Source: Mycolicibacterium hodleri
Lineage (GTDB): Bacteria; Actinomycetota; Actinomycetes; Mycobacteriales; Mycobacteriaceae
Direction: 5' to 3'
Assembly (NCBI RefSeq): GCF_006439015.1
Contig: NZ_RCZG01000004.1
Coordinates: 62,001 to 126,000 of the forward strand
DNA length: 64,000 nucleotides
Shown here: positions 1 through 7,955 of the stretch, piece by piece
How positions within the stretch are numbered: the first letter of the stretch is position 1
Layout: every line of letters begins with the position of its first letter
Notes under the pieces: model-generated
The model's database searches: none
What the model was told of the DNA's origin: nothing
What the model saw: only the letters and a program-made list of their open reading frames with translations
Position numbers and translations under genes: made by a program

Positions 1-626
1 ACGTAGACGATGTCGACACTTTTGGCACGGGCGAACTTCGCCTTGGCGATGCTCAGCGGCAACACGACCACGCGTCCGCTGTTGACGGTGTCCAGATCTG
101 AGATCGGTTGCAGCGCAGGGATCGACAGATCCCCGACGTCGGTCGCCAGTGTGGCGGTCGGGCCCAATGATGCGACGAGACTTGCCGAGGCGGCCATCAT
201 CGGGGGTTCTCGCTGGCCGGGTCGGCATACCTTCGGGTCGATGATCCACTGGGCTGAACAGTCGATTCCCAGCGCCAGGACGAACGTATCGTGGCCACCG
301 CTGCGCAGCAGGGTCACTGCGCGAATCACCGGTACCGTCGCCGCCACGCCTGGCACCTGACGGGCGGTGTCGATCGCTGCCGGATCGATGCCGCCGCGCG
401 TCGCGGCGCCGACGATGCGCAGCGGGGCTGGGCCGGCAATGCGGTAACCGACGTCGTCGACAGCGGTGCTCACGCTGGTGGATTCGATCAGCACGGCAAC
501 GACGACGGCCACCCCGCCGCCGAGCGACAGCGCGGCCAGCAACGCCCTCAGCGTGTGCCGGCGGATGGCGCGGAGATTGATGATCCGCACAACGCTCAGC
601 GTCGCGGCTACGCGCGACTGCGCCAT
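1..626 (-). CDS. FtsX/MacB-type ABC transporter permease (N-terminal part, cut by window edge)
   Basis: The reading frame is open from ATG at 626 to the window edge (about 208 residues). It starts MAQSRVAATLSVVRIINLRA, followed by a hydrophobic stretch around residues 27-47 (LRALLAALSLGGGVAVVVAV), the first membrane segment. A long extracytoplasmic stretch follows, which is the MacB periplasmic-domain layout. It overlaps the end of the ATP-binding gene by 19 bp, so the two are translationally coupled. It probably forms the membrane half of a LolD/MacB-like complex that moves lipoproteins, lipids or peptides. The substrate cannot be told. The C-terminal FtsX domain lies outside the window. Confidence 0.8.
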   Translation of the reverse strand, partial: MAQSRVAATLSVVRIINLRAIRRHTLRALLAALSLGGGVAVVVAVLIESTSVSTAVDDVGYRIAGPAPLRIVGAATRGGIDPAAIDTARQVPGVAATVPVIRAVTLLRSGGHDTFVLALGIDCSAQWIIDPKVCRPGQREPPMMAASASLVASLGPTATLATDVGDLSIPALQPISDLDTVNSGRVVVLPLSIAKAKFARAKSVDIVY

Positions 627-1360
627 TGCCACGGTGAGGTAGTTGGCCGTACCGGGCCGCTGTCACTTTCTACGCGGCCGTCGAGAAGCGAAATGAGTCG
701 AGGGGCGTCGCCGGCGATCGACTGATCGTGAGTCACCAGGACGATCGTCTGGCCTGACGAATTGAGGCTCTCCAGCGCCTCGATGACCTTGCGCCCGTTC
801 TCGGTATCAAGATTGCCGGTGGGTTCATCGGCGAGTATCAAATCCGGCGTCCTGAACAACGCTCGTGCGATCGCGACCCGCTGCTGCTCACCCCCCGACA
901 TCTCCGCGGGTACGCGCTTGGCGAGTGCGGCGACTCCGAACTGGTCCAGCAGTGCAATCGCCCGGTCGTATTGCACCCGACCGCTCGCACCTGCCAACAG
1001 CCCGGGAAGCATGACGTTCTCGACCGCAGACAATCCGGCCAGGAGGTTGAACGACTGGAAGACGTACCCGATCGTGCTACTGCGGATGCCGGCCAGCTCC
1101 CGGCGGGACAGCTTGCCCACACTCTTCTGATTGAGCAGAACGTCACCACTCGTCGGAGGCTCCAACAGCCCGAGAATGCTCAACAACGTCGACTTCCCCG
1201 AGCCCGACGGCCCGACGAGTGCCACGAACTCGCCCGGAAGTATTTGCAAGTCAATGCCGTTGAGGATGGGCGTCGCCGCGGCGCCGCGGCCAAACGACTT
1301 GTAGAGCTCGCGAGCTTCGAGAACGGCCGTGTCAGCAGCTTCGCCACGGCCTTCCTCCAC
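608..1360 (-). CDS. ABC transporter ATP-binding protein, LolD/MacB type
   Basis: A 250-residue cytoplasmic ATPase that would energise the permease encoded directly downstream. All ABC motifs are visible: Walker A GPSGSGKST near residue 51, a Q-loop (GYVFQSFN), signature MSGGEQQR near 155, Walker B LILADEPTGNLD, and the switch histidine in VTHD. The motif set, including DEPTGNLD and the ARALF spacing, is typical of the LolD/MacB/FtsE branch that pairs with FtsX-like permeases. The C-terminus (PWQWRSRA) runs into the permease start. The substrate is unknown. Confidence 0.92.
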   Translation of the reverse strand: MEEGRGEAADTAVLEARELYKSFGRGAAATPILNGIDLQILPGEFVALVGPSGSGKSTLLSILGLLEPPTSGDVLLNQKSVGKLSRRELAGIRSSTIGYVFQSFNLLAGLSAVENVMLPGLLAGASGRVQYDRAIALLDQFGVAALAKRVPAEMSGGEQQRVAIARALFRTPDLILADEPTGNLDTENGRKVIEALESLNSSGQTIVLVTHDQSIAGDAPRLISLLDGRVESDSGPVRPTTSPWQWRSRA

Positions 1361-1586
1361 GGCGCCATCCTAGGGCCCGCCGGTGGGCGTTGGCGGGAAC
1401 CCGACACGATGCTCACGTCGACGTCGACCCTCTCCGCGGGAGCCACGGACTCACCAGCTCACTTGTCATGGGGTTGGCATCAACGCATTCGGAACGCACC
1501 GACCTTCGGTGGCATCCAGTAGGACCGTCGCCGCGGTTCAACGCCACACGGGGGACTACGGGACACACACGCGGACCGCAAGTTCT

Positions 1587-1642
1587 GCGGATTGTAAATC
1601 CGTCGGCTCACGCCTACACAGGTTCGAATCCTGTACCTGCCA
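1587..1642 (+). tRNA. tRNA-Tyr(GTA) 3' fragment; candidate attachment-site remnant
   Basis: The anticodon arm (gcgga, loop ttgtaaa, tccgt; anticodon GTA), long variable arm, T arm (acagg/ttcgaat/cctgt), 3' acceptor strand acctgcc and discriminator A are all present. The matching 5' acceptor strand (ggcaggt) and D arm are absent from the preceding 100 bases, so this is not a complete tRNA. Integrative elements using tRNA genes recombine between the anticodon loop and the 3' end and leave exactly such a 3' copy at one border. Attachment-site origin is inference. No integrase is present in the window. Confidence 0.7.
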
Positions 1643-1649
1643 CATAGCT

Positions 1650-1671
1650 CAGCCCCCCTTTCGGGGGGCTG
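1650..1671 (+). terminator. Strong intrinsic-type hairpin
   Basis: A perfect 9-bp stem (cagcccccc/ggggggctg) with a tttc loop, 8 bases after the tRNA-Tyr fragment. It is followed by gtctcgttgt rather than a clean T-run, as is common in high-GC actinobacteria. It probably travelled with the tRNA 3' end. Confidence 0.75.
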
Positions 1672-1714
1672 TCTCGTTGTCGGACCGGCGCCGCGCAAAG
1701 CGCCCACCATCGCG

Positions 1715-2152
1715 TCAGGCGAGCAGCGCCGCGGGTGCGTCCCAACGCACGCCGTCGAATCTGCCGAAGTCCCTGTCGTAGGTGACGACGCTCGCGCGGT
1801 GCTCGATCGCCAAGGCCGCCAAGTGGGCATCGTTCACGAGGTTGCCGCCGGTGCCTACTTCAACCAACAGGTTGGACAGTACGTCGGCGTGACGAGCGGT
1901 CGGATTCACGATCATGGCGTTCGGCGCGGCACACCAGTCCCGAATCTGCGCCATCGCATCCTGCGGGTGCATGGGAGAGGGGAACAACCCGCGCTTCGTC
2001 GCCAGCCGGGCGAACGCCAGCAGCGGCACCCACGCGAAGCCGACTACGTCACCTCCCGACAAGGCTCCATCGAGCCAGCGACGACTTGAATCATGATGCT
2101 CTGCAGCCGAATTCACTGCATAGAGCAATACATTTGCGTCGACGATTCTCAT
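1715..2152 (-). CDS. VapC-family PIN-domain toxin
   Basis: A 145-residue PIN ribonuclease, the toxin of a type II toxin-antitoxin pair, expected to cleave RNA using Mg2+. It opens with MRIVDANVLLYAVN, whose Asp4 is the first PIN acid. A second acidic site lies in the NDAHLAALAIEH region, and the last is in VVTYDRDFGRF (the TxDxDF motif). The start overlaps the antitoxin stop by 4 bp (2149-2152), the usual VapBC coupling. Length and motifs are intact, so it is probably functional. Confidence 0.92.
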   Translation of the reverse strand: MRIVDANVLLYAVNSAAEHHDSSRRWLDGALSGGDVVGFAWVPLLAFARLATKRGLFPSPMHPQDAMAQIRDWCAAPNAMIVNPTARHADVLSNLLVEVGTGGNLVNDAHLAALAIEHRASVVTYDRDFGRFDGVRWDAPAALLA

Positions 2153-2403
2153 GCGCCTCGACGCTGACGACGAACAAGCTCCTCGTCCTCGAGGTCGGCG
2201 GCCAGTTGAAGTGCGCGATCCAGGCTCACCGTGGGTACGCCGAGGTCTGCCGTGCGGGTCACGAAGGCCGGGGGAGCGGGGCGCCGAGCGGCTCCGGCGC
2301 GGATTGCCTCGTTGAGCGCTTCCTTGAAGGACGTTCCCTGCTCGGCCATCCGGGTCCTGATCACCGCCAGCGTGTCATCGTCCAAGGTCACGGTCGTGCG
2401 CAT
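2149..2403 (-). CDS. VapB-type antitoxin (ribbon-helix-helix)
   Basis: An 84-residue antitoxin. The N-terminus MRTTVTLDDDTLAVIRTRM is the beta-strand and first helix of a ribbon-helix-helix DNA-binding domain. The C-terminal 40 residues (acidic, then RRQRRGA) would bind and block the VapC encoded next. It should autorepress the operon at the repeated TGACAGC sites directly upstream. Confidence 0.9.
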   Translation of the reverse strand: MRTTVTLDDDTLAVIRTRMAEQGTSFKEALNEAIRAGAARRPAPPAFVTRTADLGVPTVSLDRALQLAADLEDEELVRRQRRGA

Positions 2404-2405
2404 GT

Positions 2406-2446
2406 TGACAGCGTAGCATCACAAAAGATGACAGCAGGCTGTCAAA
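2406..2446 (-). promoter_or_regulatory. vapBC promoter/operator
   Basis: Read on the minus strand there is a perfect -35 TTGACA (2440-2445) and a plausible -10 TGTGAT 16 bases on. The half-site TGACAGC occurs at 2406-2412 and 2429-2435, and inverted (GCTGTCA) at 2438-2444. The last two form a 7-bp inverted repeat with a 2-bp spacer. Overlap of half-sites with the -35 fits autorepression by the VapB ribbon-helix-helix protein. Confidence 0.65.
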
Positions 2447-2544
2447 ATCTGGTCTCGTAGCCAGGCCGGCGTTTCTCAGCGGCGCCGCCTGCCCTTCCGC
2501 TGTCGCCACACCCGTTCCGGGGCAGCCGGTACCGCAGGATGGCC

Positions 2545-3060
2545 CTAGAACGACGGTGGGGCCGGGTCAAGCATCGCGACGTGGTTTCCCTGCCAGTGGT
2601 AGCGGACGCTGTTGAGCGCGGCGGGAGCGCATGCGTTGCACTCCCCCGGCGTCTTGTAGTCCAGAACGACGGTGTCGTCGGTGGTGCGGTCGGTATCCAG
2701 CGTGGTGAAGCCGTAGGCCTTCGAGGTCGCCGTCCCGAGGTAGCGGCCGTTGTGGAACATGAGCGCCGTGATCGGTGAACTAGCGGTAGCTCCTTGCACG
2801 GTGACCAGGGCAGTGGACAGCGTGGCGCACGGGTCGTAGTTGCCCTCGAAGTATTGGGATTCGGTGGACCACGCCCAAGCCGGACCGACCGAGTCAGGAT
2901 AGGGCGCAAGCGACCTCACCGCGTCCATCACCGCCGGTGCTCCGAGGTTGATCCCGCAGTCTTGTGGCGCGGCTACCGCCTGGGGAGCGGCGGTCAGGAC
3001 CGCCGCTGCGAATAGGAGTGCGCCTTCCGATTGCTGACGAACTTTCCGTGGCCAGAGCAC
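2545..3060 (-). CDS. Secreted LppP/LprE-family protein
   Basis: A 171-residue exported protein with a GTG start. The signal peptide is about residues 1-31, ending AVAAPQ (hydrophobic core ALLFAAAVLTAA). No lipobox cysteine sits at the cleavage site, so this member looks secreted rather than lipidated. The mature part starts with DCGINLGAPAVMDAVRSL and carries paired cysteines (Cys at DPCATL; CNAC near residue 141). This layout resembles the mycobacterial LppP/LprE lipoprotein family of unknown function. It is monocistronic. Confidence 0.7.
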   Translation of the reverse strand: MLWPRKVRQQSEGALLFAAAVLTAAPQAVAAPQDCGINLGAPAVMDAVRSLAPYPDSVGPAWAWSTESQYFEGNYDPCATLSTALVTVQGATASSPITALMFHNGRYLGTATSKAYGFTTLDTDRTTDDTVVLDYKTPGECNACAPAALNSVRYHWQGNHVAMLDPAPPSF

Positions 3061-3410
3061 TCCTGGTGAAGCGAGCGCCGTCGGCGCGACACGTCGATCA
3101 GCCGCCCTCTAACGCAACCGCAGCTTGCCGGGCGGACGGACACTTGCCCTGGAGAATCGCGGCGACAGGACCAATGTCGTTCTCACGCAGGACAACAACG
3201 GCAGCGAAGAGGAAGCCGAACGCTCGAGTTCGACCCGGGCTGCGATGCTCGAAGGATTGAATAAGACGGTCGAAGGACAGTAGGCCCACTCCACCCGTCC
3301 GCGACCAATTTCCCATCCGACGAAAAAAAGTGAGGGAACCGAGCAGCGTGGTCGCTCCTACCTGGTGAACGCCGCCCATCCCGGGCTGCGCCAGCCTCGA
3401 GGAGAACATC
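3061..3410. other. Intergenic region between divergent secreted-protein genes
   Basis: About 350 bases separate the minus-strand gene ending at 3060 from the plus-strand gene at 3411. No reading frame here has a ribosome site and recognisable protein. The stretch must hold both divergent promoters. A gaggag ribosome site is visible about 10 bases before 3411. I see no clear operator. Confidence 0.5.
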
Positions 3411-4130
3411 ATGACCAGCAACATCACCCCACAGCGGCGCATACGGCTCGCGGCGGGCATCATCCTCATCGCTGCGGCAGCGAGCGGCGCCGGCCTGCTC
3501 AGCGCTGCCACGGCCGACGCCGCCCCCGACGCCTACGTCGCACTCTCGGTCGGTCTCGCCGGTGACAACCCGCCAGTCCAGACGATCGGTGGCATGTCGA
3601 TCGGGCCCGACGCCGACCAGGCGAGAATCGCCTCGCTCTCCAACTGCCAGAACAATGGCGGGAACCATTGCGTGTTCGAGGTCAGCGCCATGAATGCGTG
3701 CGCTGCGGCTGCGGCCAACGACTACGGGGAGATCGAGGCGGCGTCGGACCCGTCGGTTCAGGTCGCCAAGACCAACGCCTTGAGCAAGTTGGAGAGCAGC
3801 CAGGGCGCACACATCGTGGTGTCGGGCTGCGCGAACGGACAGATCGACCCACCAGCGCCGCCGCCGAACAACCCGCCCGCCCCGCCCAAGCAGGGACCGA
3901 CGGTGTCGTTCAAGGTCATCGTCGGCGGTATCCAAGCCCACATCACGGACCGCAGCGGAGTCACCTCGCAGTGCACCTACGCGACCGACAACGTGAACCG
4001 CAGCTTCGCACTGCCGGCCAACTCCAGTTACGACCTCAAGATCGTGCCCGCCATACCGCAATTCCGGAATTGGACCGTGACCATCGCCTGCGACAACGGC
4101 ACCAGCACGCAGGCCACGACCTACTTCTGA
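3411..4130 (+). CDS. Secreted DUF4189 protein with C-terminal extension
   Basis: 239 residues. A signal peptide spans residues 1-38 (RRIRLAAGIILIAAAASGAG... ADAAPD). A DUF4189 domain follows at about residues 42-140, with the conserved cysteines of LSNCQNNGG, HCVFEVSAMNACAA and VVSGCANG. A proline-rich linker (PPAPPPNNPPAPPKQ) then leads to a roughly 80-residue C-terminal domain with two cysteines. DUF4189 proteins are common exported mycobacterial proteins of unknown role. The start is supported by gaggag upstream. An 18-bp stem lies just after the stop. Confidence 0.85.
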   Translation: MTSNITPQRRIRLAAGIILIAAAASGAGLLSAATADAAPDAYVALSVGLAGDNPPVQTIGGMSIGPDADQARIASLSNCQNNGGNHCVFEVSAMNACAAAAANDYGEIEAASDPSVQVAKTNALSKLESSQGAHIVVSGCANGQIDPPAPPPNNPPAPPKQGPTVSFKVIVGGIQAHITDRSGVTSQCTYATDNVNRSFALPANSSYDLKIVPAIPQFRNWTVTIACDNGTSTQATTYF

Positions 4131-4144
4131 GCGCGGCCGCCGAA

Positions 4145-4194
4145 CCGATGCCTTTTCGCCACCGGGCTTCACAATGGTGACGAGAAGGCATCGG
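4145..4194 (+). terminator. Long imperfect hairpin after the DUF4189 gene
   Basis: Arms 4145-4162 and 4177-4194 pair over 18 bp with one G:T pair and one mismatch, around a 14-base loop. It starts 15 bases after the stop codon, so it is a likely terminator, although no T-run follows. The rest of the gap to 4448 shows no gene. Confidence 0.55.
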
Positions 4195-4448
4195 ACGTGA
4201 CGTGTTCGGTAGCTGGGAGACGGGCGAGCTGACGGCCACCTCTCCTTAAGAATGCGGCGCACGCACATCGCGGGCACCGCGCACCGCGTGCCACGAATCC
4301 TTCCAGCTCAGGAACGTATCGACACGGTCCGTGGCCCTCGCGAGCGGGCCCGATCCAGTGGAGGACATCTCTGTGAATTCGATCGCAGATCACGATTGGA
4401 TCTCGGAAAGATTGCCGTTTGGGTGGGGTCTACTCGTAAAGTGCTCTC

Positions 4449-5147
4449 GTGGGCAGGCATCAATTAGCCAAGACTCGGCGGAAACCGCCGCTGCTGCTGG
4501 CTGGCGTCATTGCCTCGTTCGCCGTCCTTTCCGCAGCAGCCGCAAGCCCCCAGCCGCTGGTCGTGAAGCAAGAGGCCAACCAGGCGGCGAACGCGCCGGT
4601 CGTCGAGGCCGTGTCGCCCTGCTGCCTCGAGGTCGTCCCAGCGACGGAGGCCGGCTACTCGTCGCGCCCGGCAGGCGCGGCGCTGTTCTCCTCGGCCGGC
4701 CCCGCACAGGCGGCGGCAGCGGTACCGGCGGCGGCATCGCGGTGGCGGGTCATCGACATGCACCGCGTCCTGCCGATGAGTGTCGCGCCAGAACGCGGGC
4801 TGCAGGTCAAGACGATCTTCCTCGCGCGCAGCATCGGTGTGGTGTTTCCCGAGATCCGCAGCATCGGTGGCGTACGCCCCGATCCTCTGCCATGGCACCC
4901 CAACGGCTTGGCATTGGACATCATGATTCCCAACGCCAGCTCAGCAGAGGGCATCGCGCTCGGCAACCGCATCGTCGCGTACGCCTTGGAGAACGCCGCC
5001 CGGTTCGGCCTGCAGGACGCAATTTGGCGCAACGTCTACTACACGCCGAACGGTCCGCATAGCTCGGGATTGGGTCACTTCGATCACGTCCATCTCACGA
5101 CGCACGGCGGGGGATACCCGCGCGGTGGCGAGATCTACTACCGCTGA
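4449..5147 (+). CDS. Exported VldE/M15-like C-terminal domain protein
   Basis: 232 residues with a GTG start. An N-terminal hydrophobic segment (residues 14-32, PPLLLAGVIASFAVLSAAAA) acts as signal or anchor. A low-complexity alanine-rich stretch follows to about residue 100. The C-terminal domain (about 100-225) carries WHPNGLALDIMIPN and GHFDHVHLTTHGGG, the His/Asp and His-x-His patterns of the mycobacterial family resembling M15 peptidases and extensin-like domains. A cell-wall role is likely; activity is not shown. Intact homologues with this domain are common and often duplicated in mycobacteria. Confidence 0.75.
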   Translation: MGRHQLAKTRRKPPLLLAGVIASFAVLSAAAASPQPLVVKQEANQAANAPVVEAVSPCCLEVVPATEAGYSSRPAGAALFSSAGPAQAAAAVPAAASRWRVIDMHRVLPMSVAPERGLQVKTIFLARSIGVVFPEIRSIGGVRPDPLPWHPNGLALDIMIPNASSAEGIALGNRIVAYALENAARFGLQDAIWRNVYYTPNGPHSSGLGHFDHVHLTTHGGGYPRGGEIYYR

Positions 5148-5164
5148 ATCGGCTCGACCACGAA

Positions 5165-5296
5165 TCAACGCTTCTTGCGGATGGCATCCTCGGTGGCCGA
5201 CGTGTGGTCCGCCTTGGTGCGCTTGTCGGCGCGTTTCTCCTTGAGCGACTTTCCGGCCTTCTTGGACATGGTCGATCTGGGGGACTTGTCAGACAT
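5165..5296 (-). CDS. Small basic lysine/arginine-rich protein (43 aa)
   Basis: An ATG-started frame of 43 residues (MSDKSPRSTMSKKAGKSLKE...), ending KKR, with about one third Lys/Arg. An internal ATG at residue 10 (MSKKAGKSLKEKR) may be an alternative start. It looks like the short conserved basic proteins found in many mycobacteria. No domain is known. A nucleic-acid-associated role is only a guess from charge. It is convergent with the preceding gene, 17 bp apart. Confidence 0.6.
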   Translation of the reverse strand: MSDKSPRSTMSKKAGKSLKEKRADKRTKADHTSATEDAIRKKR

Positions 5297-5808
5297 CGTC
5301 GGCCCTTTGAATTGGGGGCCTGAGTGGTCCCGATCTCCTGACCATACGCGCGCGACGCGCTCGGCGACGCGACCTGCCGTGAGAATCGTTCTGCACCAAC
5401 GAATTCAACACACATCTCGGTTCGGCGATTCGCATCGTGATGGCCCGCCGCGTCGACACGCGGTCGCGCTAACGCTCGTGTCGAACGGCCCCGACGACGC
5501 GCCCGGTGTTCGACCAGCCGTCGAGGAGCCAGGCCGAACACCGCAAACTGGCCGACGTCGGCGGGCTCGTCGTCGGCGAGGCGGTAACGCCGCGCCCAGG
5601 CTCGAAACACAACGTCCTGAGAGCGCTCAGCAGCGCGTCTAGCAGTGCGAATGGGCGCGTTCGGGCCGCCGAAGGGGGTCCCGGGGTGGTACCGTCAGGG
5701 GTGTTGGGAACCCAACCAGTCCGGAGTTGAGGCAGCCGTCCGCCGCTGCGCTCTCCGAGCAGCCGCTCACGCCGGACACTTCGGTGACATCCGTCAGTTG
5801 GGACCACC
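5297..5808. other. Intergenic region before the glycosyltransferase operon
   Basis: About 510 bases without a convincing gene. Frames exist on both strands, but none has a ribosome site and protein-like composition. Near 5702 there is a small hairpin (gttgg/gaac/ccaac). The promoter of the three-gene operon at 5809 must lie here. I cannot name a -10/-35 with confidence. Confidence 0.4.
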
Positions 5809-6984
5809 TTGAACGCTCCAGCCCGTTTTCCATCGTTCCTCGGCCATGCTGCGCCGTCACGACATTCGCCGCCGAGCATCGGCATGCTCACCAGCTTCCC
5901 GCCGACGCCGTGCGGTCTCGCGACGTACAGCGCCGGTTTGGCCGACGGTTTGTCCACCAAGGGCGCCGACGTCGGCGTGGTGCGGATCGCCGACGGCGAA
6001 GACTCGTCGAGTACGGCCGTGATTGGCGAACTGGTCGGCGGTTCGTCCTCATCGGTGGCTGACTGCACGGACCTGCTGAATCAGCGCGAAATCGCCGTCA
6101 TCCAGCACGCGTACGGCGTCTATGGCGGCGCCGAGGGTGCCGACGTGCTGGACGTCGTCGACGGGCTGCGCGTCCCGAGCATCGTCGTCGCCCACGAAAT
6201 CCTCAAGAATCCGACGGCGCGGCAACGGTCGGTGATGGAGACGATCGTGGCCAAGGCCGACCGGGTCGTGGTCATGTCCGAGGCCGCCAACGGACGCCTG
6301 AGCCTCGAGTACGCCGTCGACCGCCACAAGGTCGTCACGATCGGCCGCGGCGCCACGCTGCCCACCGTCGCGCCGCTGAAGCGGGCGGGCCGCCCGACGC
6401 TGCTGACCTGGGGCCTGATGGGACCGGGCAAGGGTGTCGAACGGGTCATCGATGCGATGGGCTCGTTGAAGGACCTGCGCGGGCAGCCGCGCTACCTCGT
6501 CTCTGGCGCGACGCATCCCAGGGTGCTGGCCGCCGATGGCGAGGCCTATCGCGAAGCGTGCATCGAACGGGCCCGCAGTACCGGCGTCGCGACCGCAGTG
6601 AGCTTCGACTCCATCTACCGCAGTACCGCGTCGCTATCGGCGCTCATCCAGAGCTCGGCCGCGGTGGTGCTGCCGTACGACTCCACCGACCAGGCCAACT
6701 CGGGCGTCTTGGTGGACGCGCTGGCGGCAGGCCGACCGGTCGTCGCCACGGCCTTCCCGCACGCCGTCGAACTCCTCGGCAGTGGGGCGGGGGTCGTGGT
6801 GAATCACGACGACCCAGAAGCGTTGGCGTACGCCTTGCGCCGGATGCTCACCGATCCACGCATGACGGGCGACATGGCCGCGGAGGCAAGGCGTTTGGCG
6901 CCATCGCTCGGCTGGCCGGTCGCCGCGAGCGCCTTCATGGCGCTGGCCCACCGTGTCCTCGGCGATCGGGCGGCGCTGGTATGA
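5809..6984 (+). CDS. GT4-family glycosyltransferase (GT-B fold)
   Basis: Up to 391 residues. It carries the GT-B start SFPPTPCGLATYSAGLADGL, a second-domain opening RPTLLTWGLMGPGKGVERVI, and the acceptor/donor motif PYDSTDQANSGVLVDALAAGRPVVAT, with the glutamate of the usual EGFG..E region partly replaced. The family transfers sugars from nucleotide donors; the acceptor here is unknown. The start is uncertain: TTG at 5809 gives the full N-terminus, while ATG at 5884 would begin right at the first beta-strand. The stop overlaps the next start by 4 bp, so it is first in an operon with the two following genes. Confidence 0.82.
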   Translation: MNAPARFPSFLGHAAPSRHSPPSIGMLTSFPPTPCGLATYSAGLADGLSTKGADVGVVRIADGEDSSSTAVIGELVGGSSSSVADCTDLLNQREIAVIQHAYGVYGGAEGADVLDVVDGLRVPSIVVAHEILKNPTARQRSVMETIVAKADRVVVMSEAANGRLSLEYAVDRHKVVTIGRGATLPTVAPLKRAGRPTLLTWGLMGPGKGVERVIDAMGSLKDLRGQPRYLVSGATHPRVLAADGEAYREACIERARSTGVATAVSFDSIYRSTASLSALIQSSAAVVLPYDSTDQANSGVLVDALAAGRPVVATAFPHAVELLGSGAGVVVNHDDPEALAYALRRMLTDPRMTGDMAAEARRLAPSLGWPVAASAFMALAHRVLGDRAALV

Positions 6985-7955
6985 CCGCCTCACCGCTTCC
7001 GATCTTCGACCACCTGCTGCACATCTCCGATCGTCGTGGCACCTTCGAGCACGCGCTCCTCGCCGAGCCCGAGCGCAGCGGCGGGTACACCACCGAGGAC
7101 ATGTCCCGCCTCCTCGTCGTGGCCACCCGCCAGCCAGATCCCGGTGGCGCGATCAACGGTCTGGCTGGTCTGGCCGTGCGCTTCCTCAACGATGCGCAGT
7201 CCTATGCGGGCACCTGCCGCAACCGGATGGACGGCAAGGGCAACTGGACCGATCAGCCGACGCTGGAGGACTGGTGGGGCCGCTGTCTGTGGGCCTTGGG
7301 CACCGCTGCCGCGCACAGCAGCGTGGGTCTGGTCCGCCGGGTCTCCGTCATCCAGTTCGAACGCGCCGCCAAGGTGCGGTCTCCGTTTCCGCGGGCCATG
7401 GCGTACGCGGCGTTGGGTGCCGCAGAGATCCTCTCCGTCGAGCCCGACCATGCCATCGCGCGCGCACTGCTGACCGCCTATGCGGACAGCGTCCCCGAAT
7501 CCGATGGCGACGCCGAGTGGCCGTGGCCGGAGGCTCGCCTCAGCGACGCGAATGCCGTCGTGGCCGAGGCGATGATCGCCGCAGGCACCACGCTCGAGCG
7601 CCAGGAGCTGTGCCAGCGGGGACTCGACCTCCTGGGGTGGCTGCTCCACTACGAGACCGAGGGTGAGCGCGAGCGGTTCGATCGCCAACCCGTCGAAGTG
7701 GCCGCGTTGTCTGATGCCTGTGCTCGGGCGGCCAAGGTCGATGCCAGCTCGAAGTGGCCCGACGGCATTCGTGCGGCCGTCGACTGGTTCGAGGGCGCCA
7801 ACGACGCCGGACAACCCATGTGGGATCCGCTGACCGGCGGCGGCTTCGACGGACTGCACGCCGACGGCGTCGACCCCAATCAGGGTGCGGCGTCCACGCT
7901 GGCGGTTCTCTCGACGTTGCAGAACGCGCAGCGCTTCTCCACCGTGCCCGAGTGA
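6981..7955 (+). CDS. Glycosyltransferase-associated protein (predicted helical toroid)
   Basis: 324 residues, ATG at 6981 in an ATGA overlap with the glycosyltransferase stop. It is helix-rich, with repeats of the kind seen in alpha/alpha-toroid glycoside hydrolase-like proteins (NRMDGKGNWTDQPTLEDWWG; GLDLLGWLLHYETEGERERF; GGGFDGLHADGVDPNQGAAS). Such proteins commonly accompany GT4 enzymes in actinobacteria. No catalytic residues can be assigned. A role in glycan or trehalose-type sugar metabolism is inference from position. Confidence 0.7.
   Translation: MTASPLPIFDHLLHISDRRGTFEHALLAEPERSGGYTTEDMSRLLVVATRQPDPGGAINGLAGLAVRFLNDAQSYAGTCRNRMDGKGNWTDQPTLEDWWGRCLWALGTAAAHSSVGLVRRVSVIQFERAAKVRSPFPRAMAYAALGAAEILSVEPDHAIARALLTAYADSVPESDGDAEWPWPEARLSDANAVVAEAMIAAGTTLERQELCQRGLDLLGWLLHYETEGERERFDRQPVEVAALSDACARAAKVDASSKWPDGIRAAVDWFEGANDAGQPMWDPLTGGGFDGLHADGVDPNQGAASTLAVLSTLQNAQRFSTVPE

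Noticed and set aside
1555..1642. Complete tRNA-Tyr gene
   Set aside because: The 5' acceptor strand needed to pair with acctgcc and the D arm are absent.
3183..4277. Long minus-strand frame across the DUF4189 gene
   Set aside because: Shadow of the secreted-protein gene, whose signal peptide and domain are clear on the plus strand.
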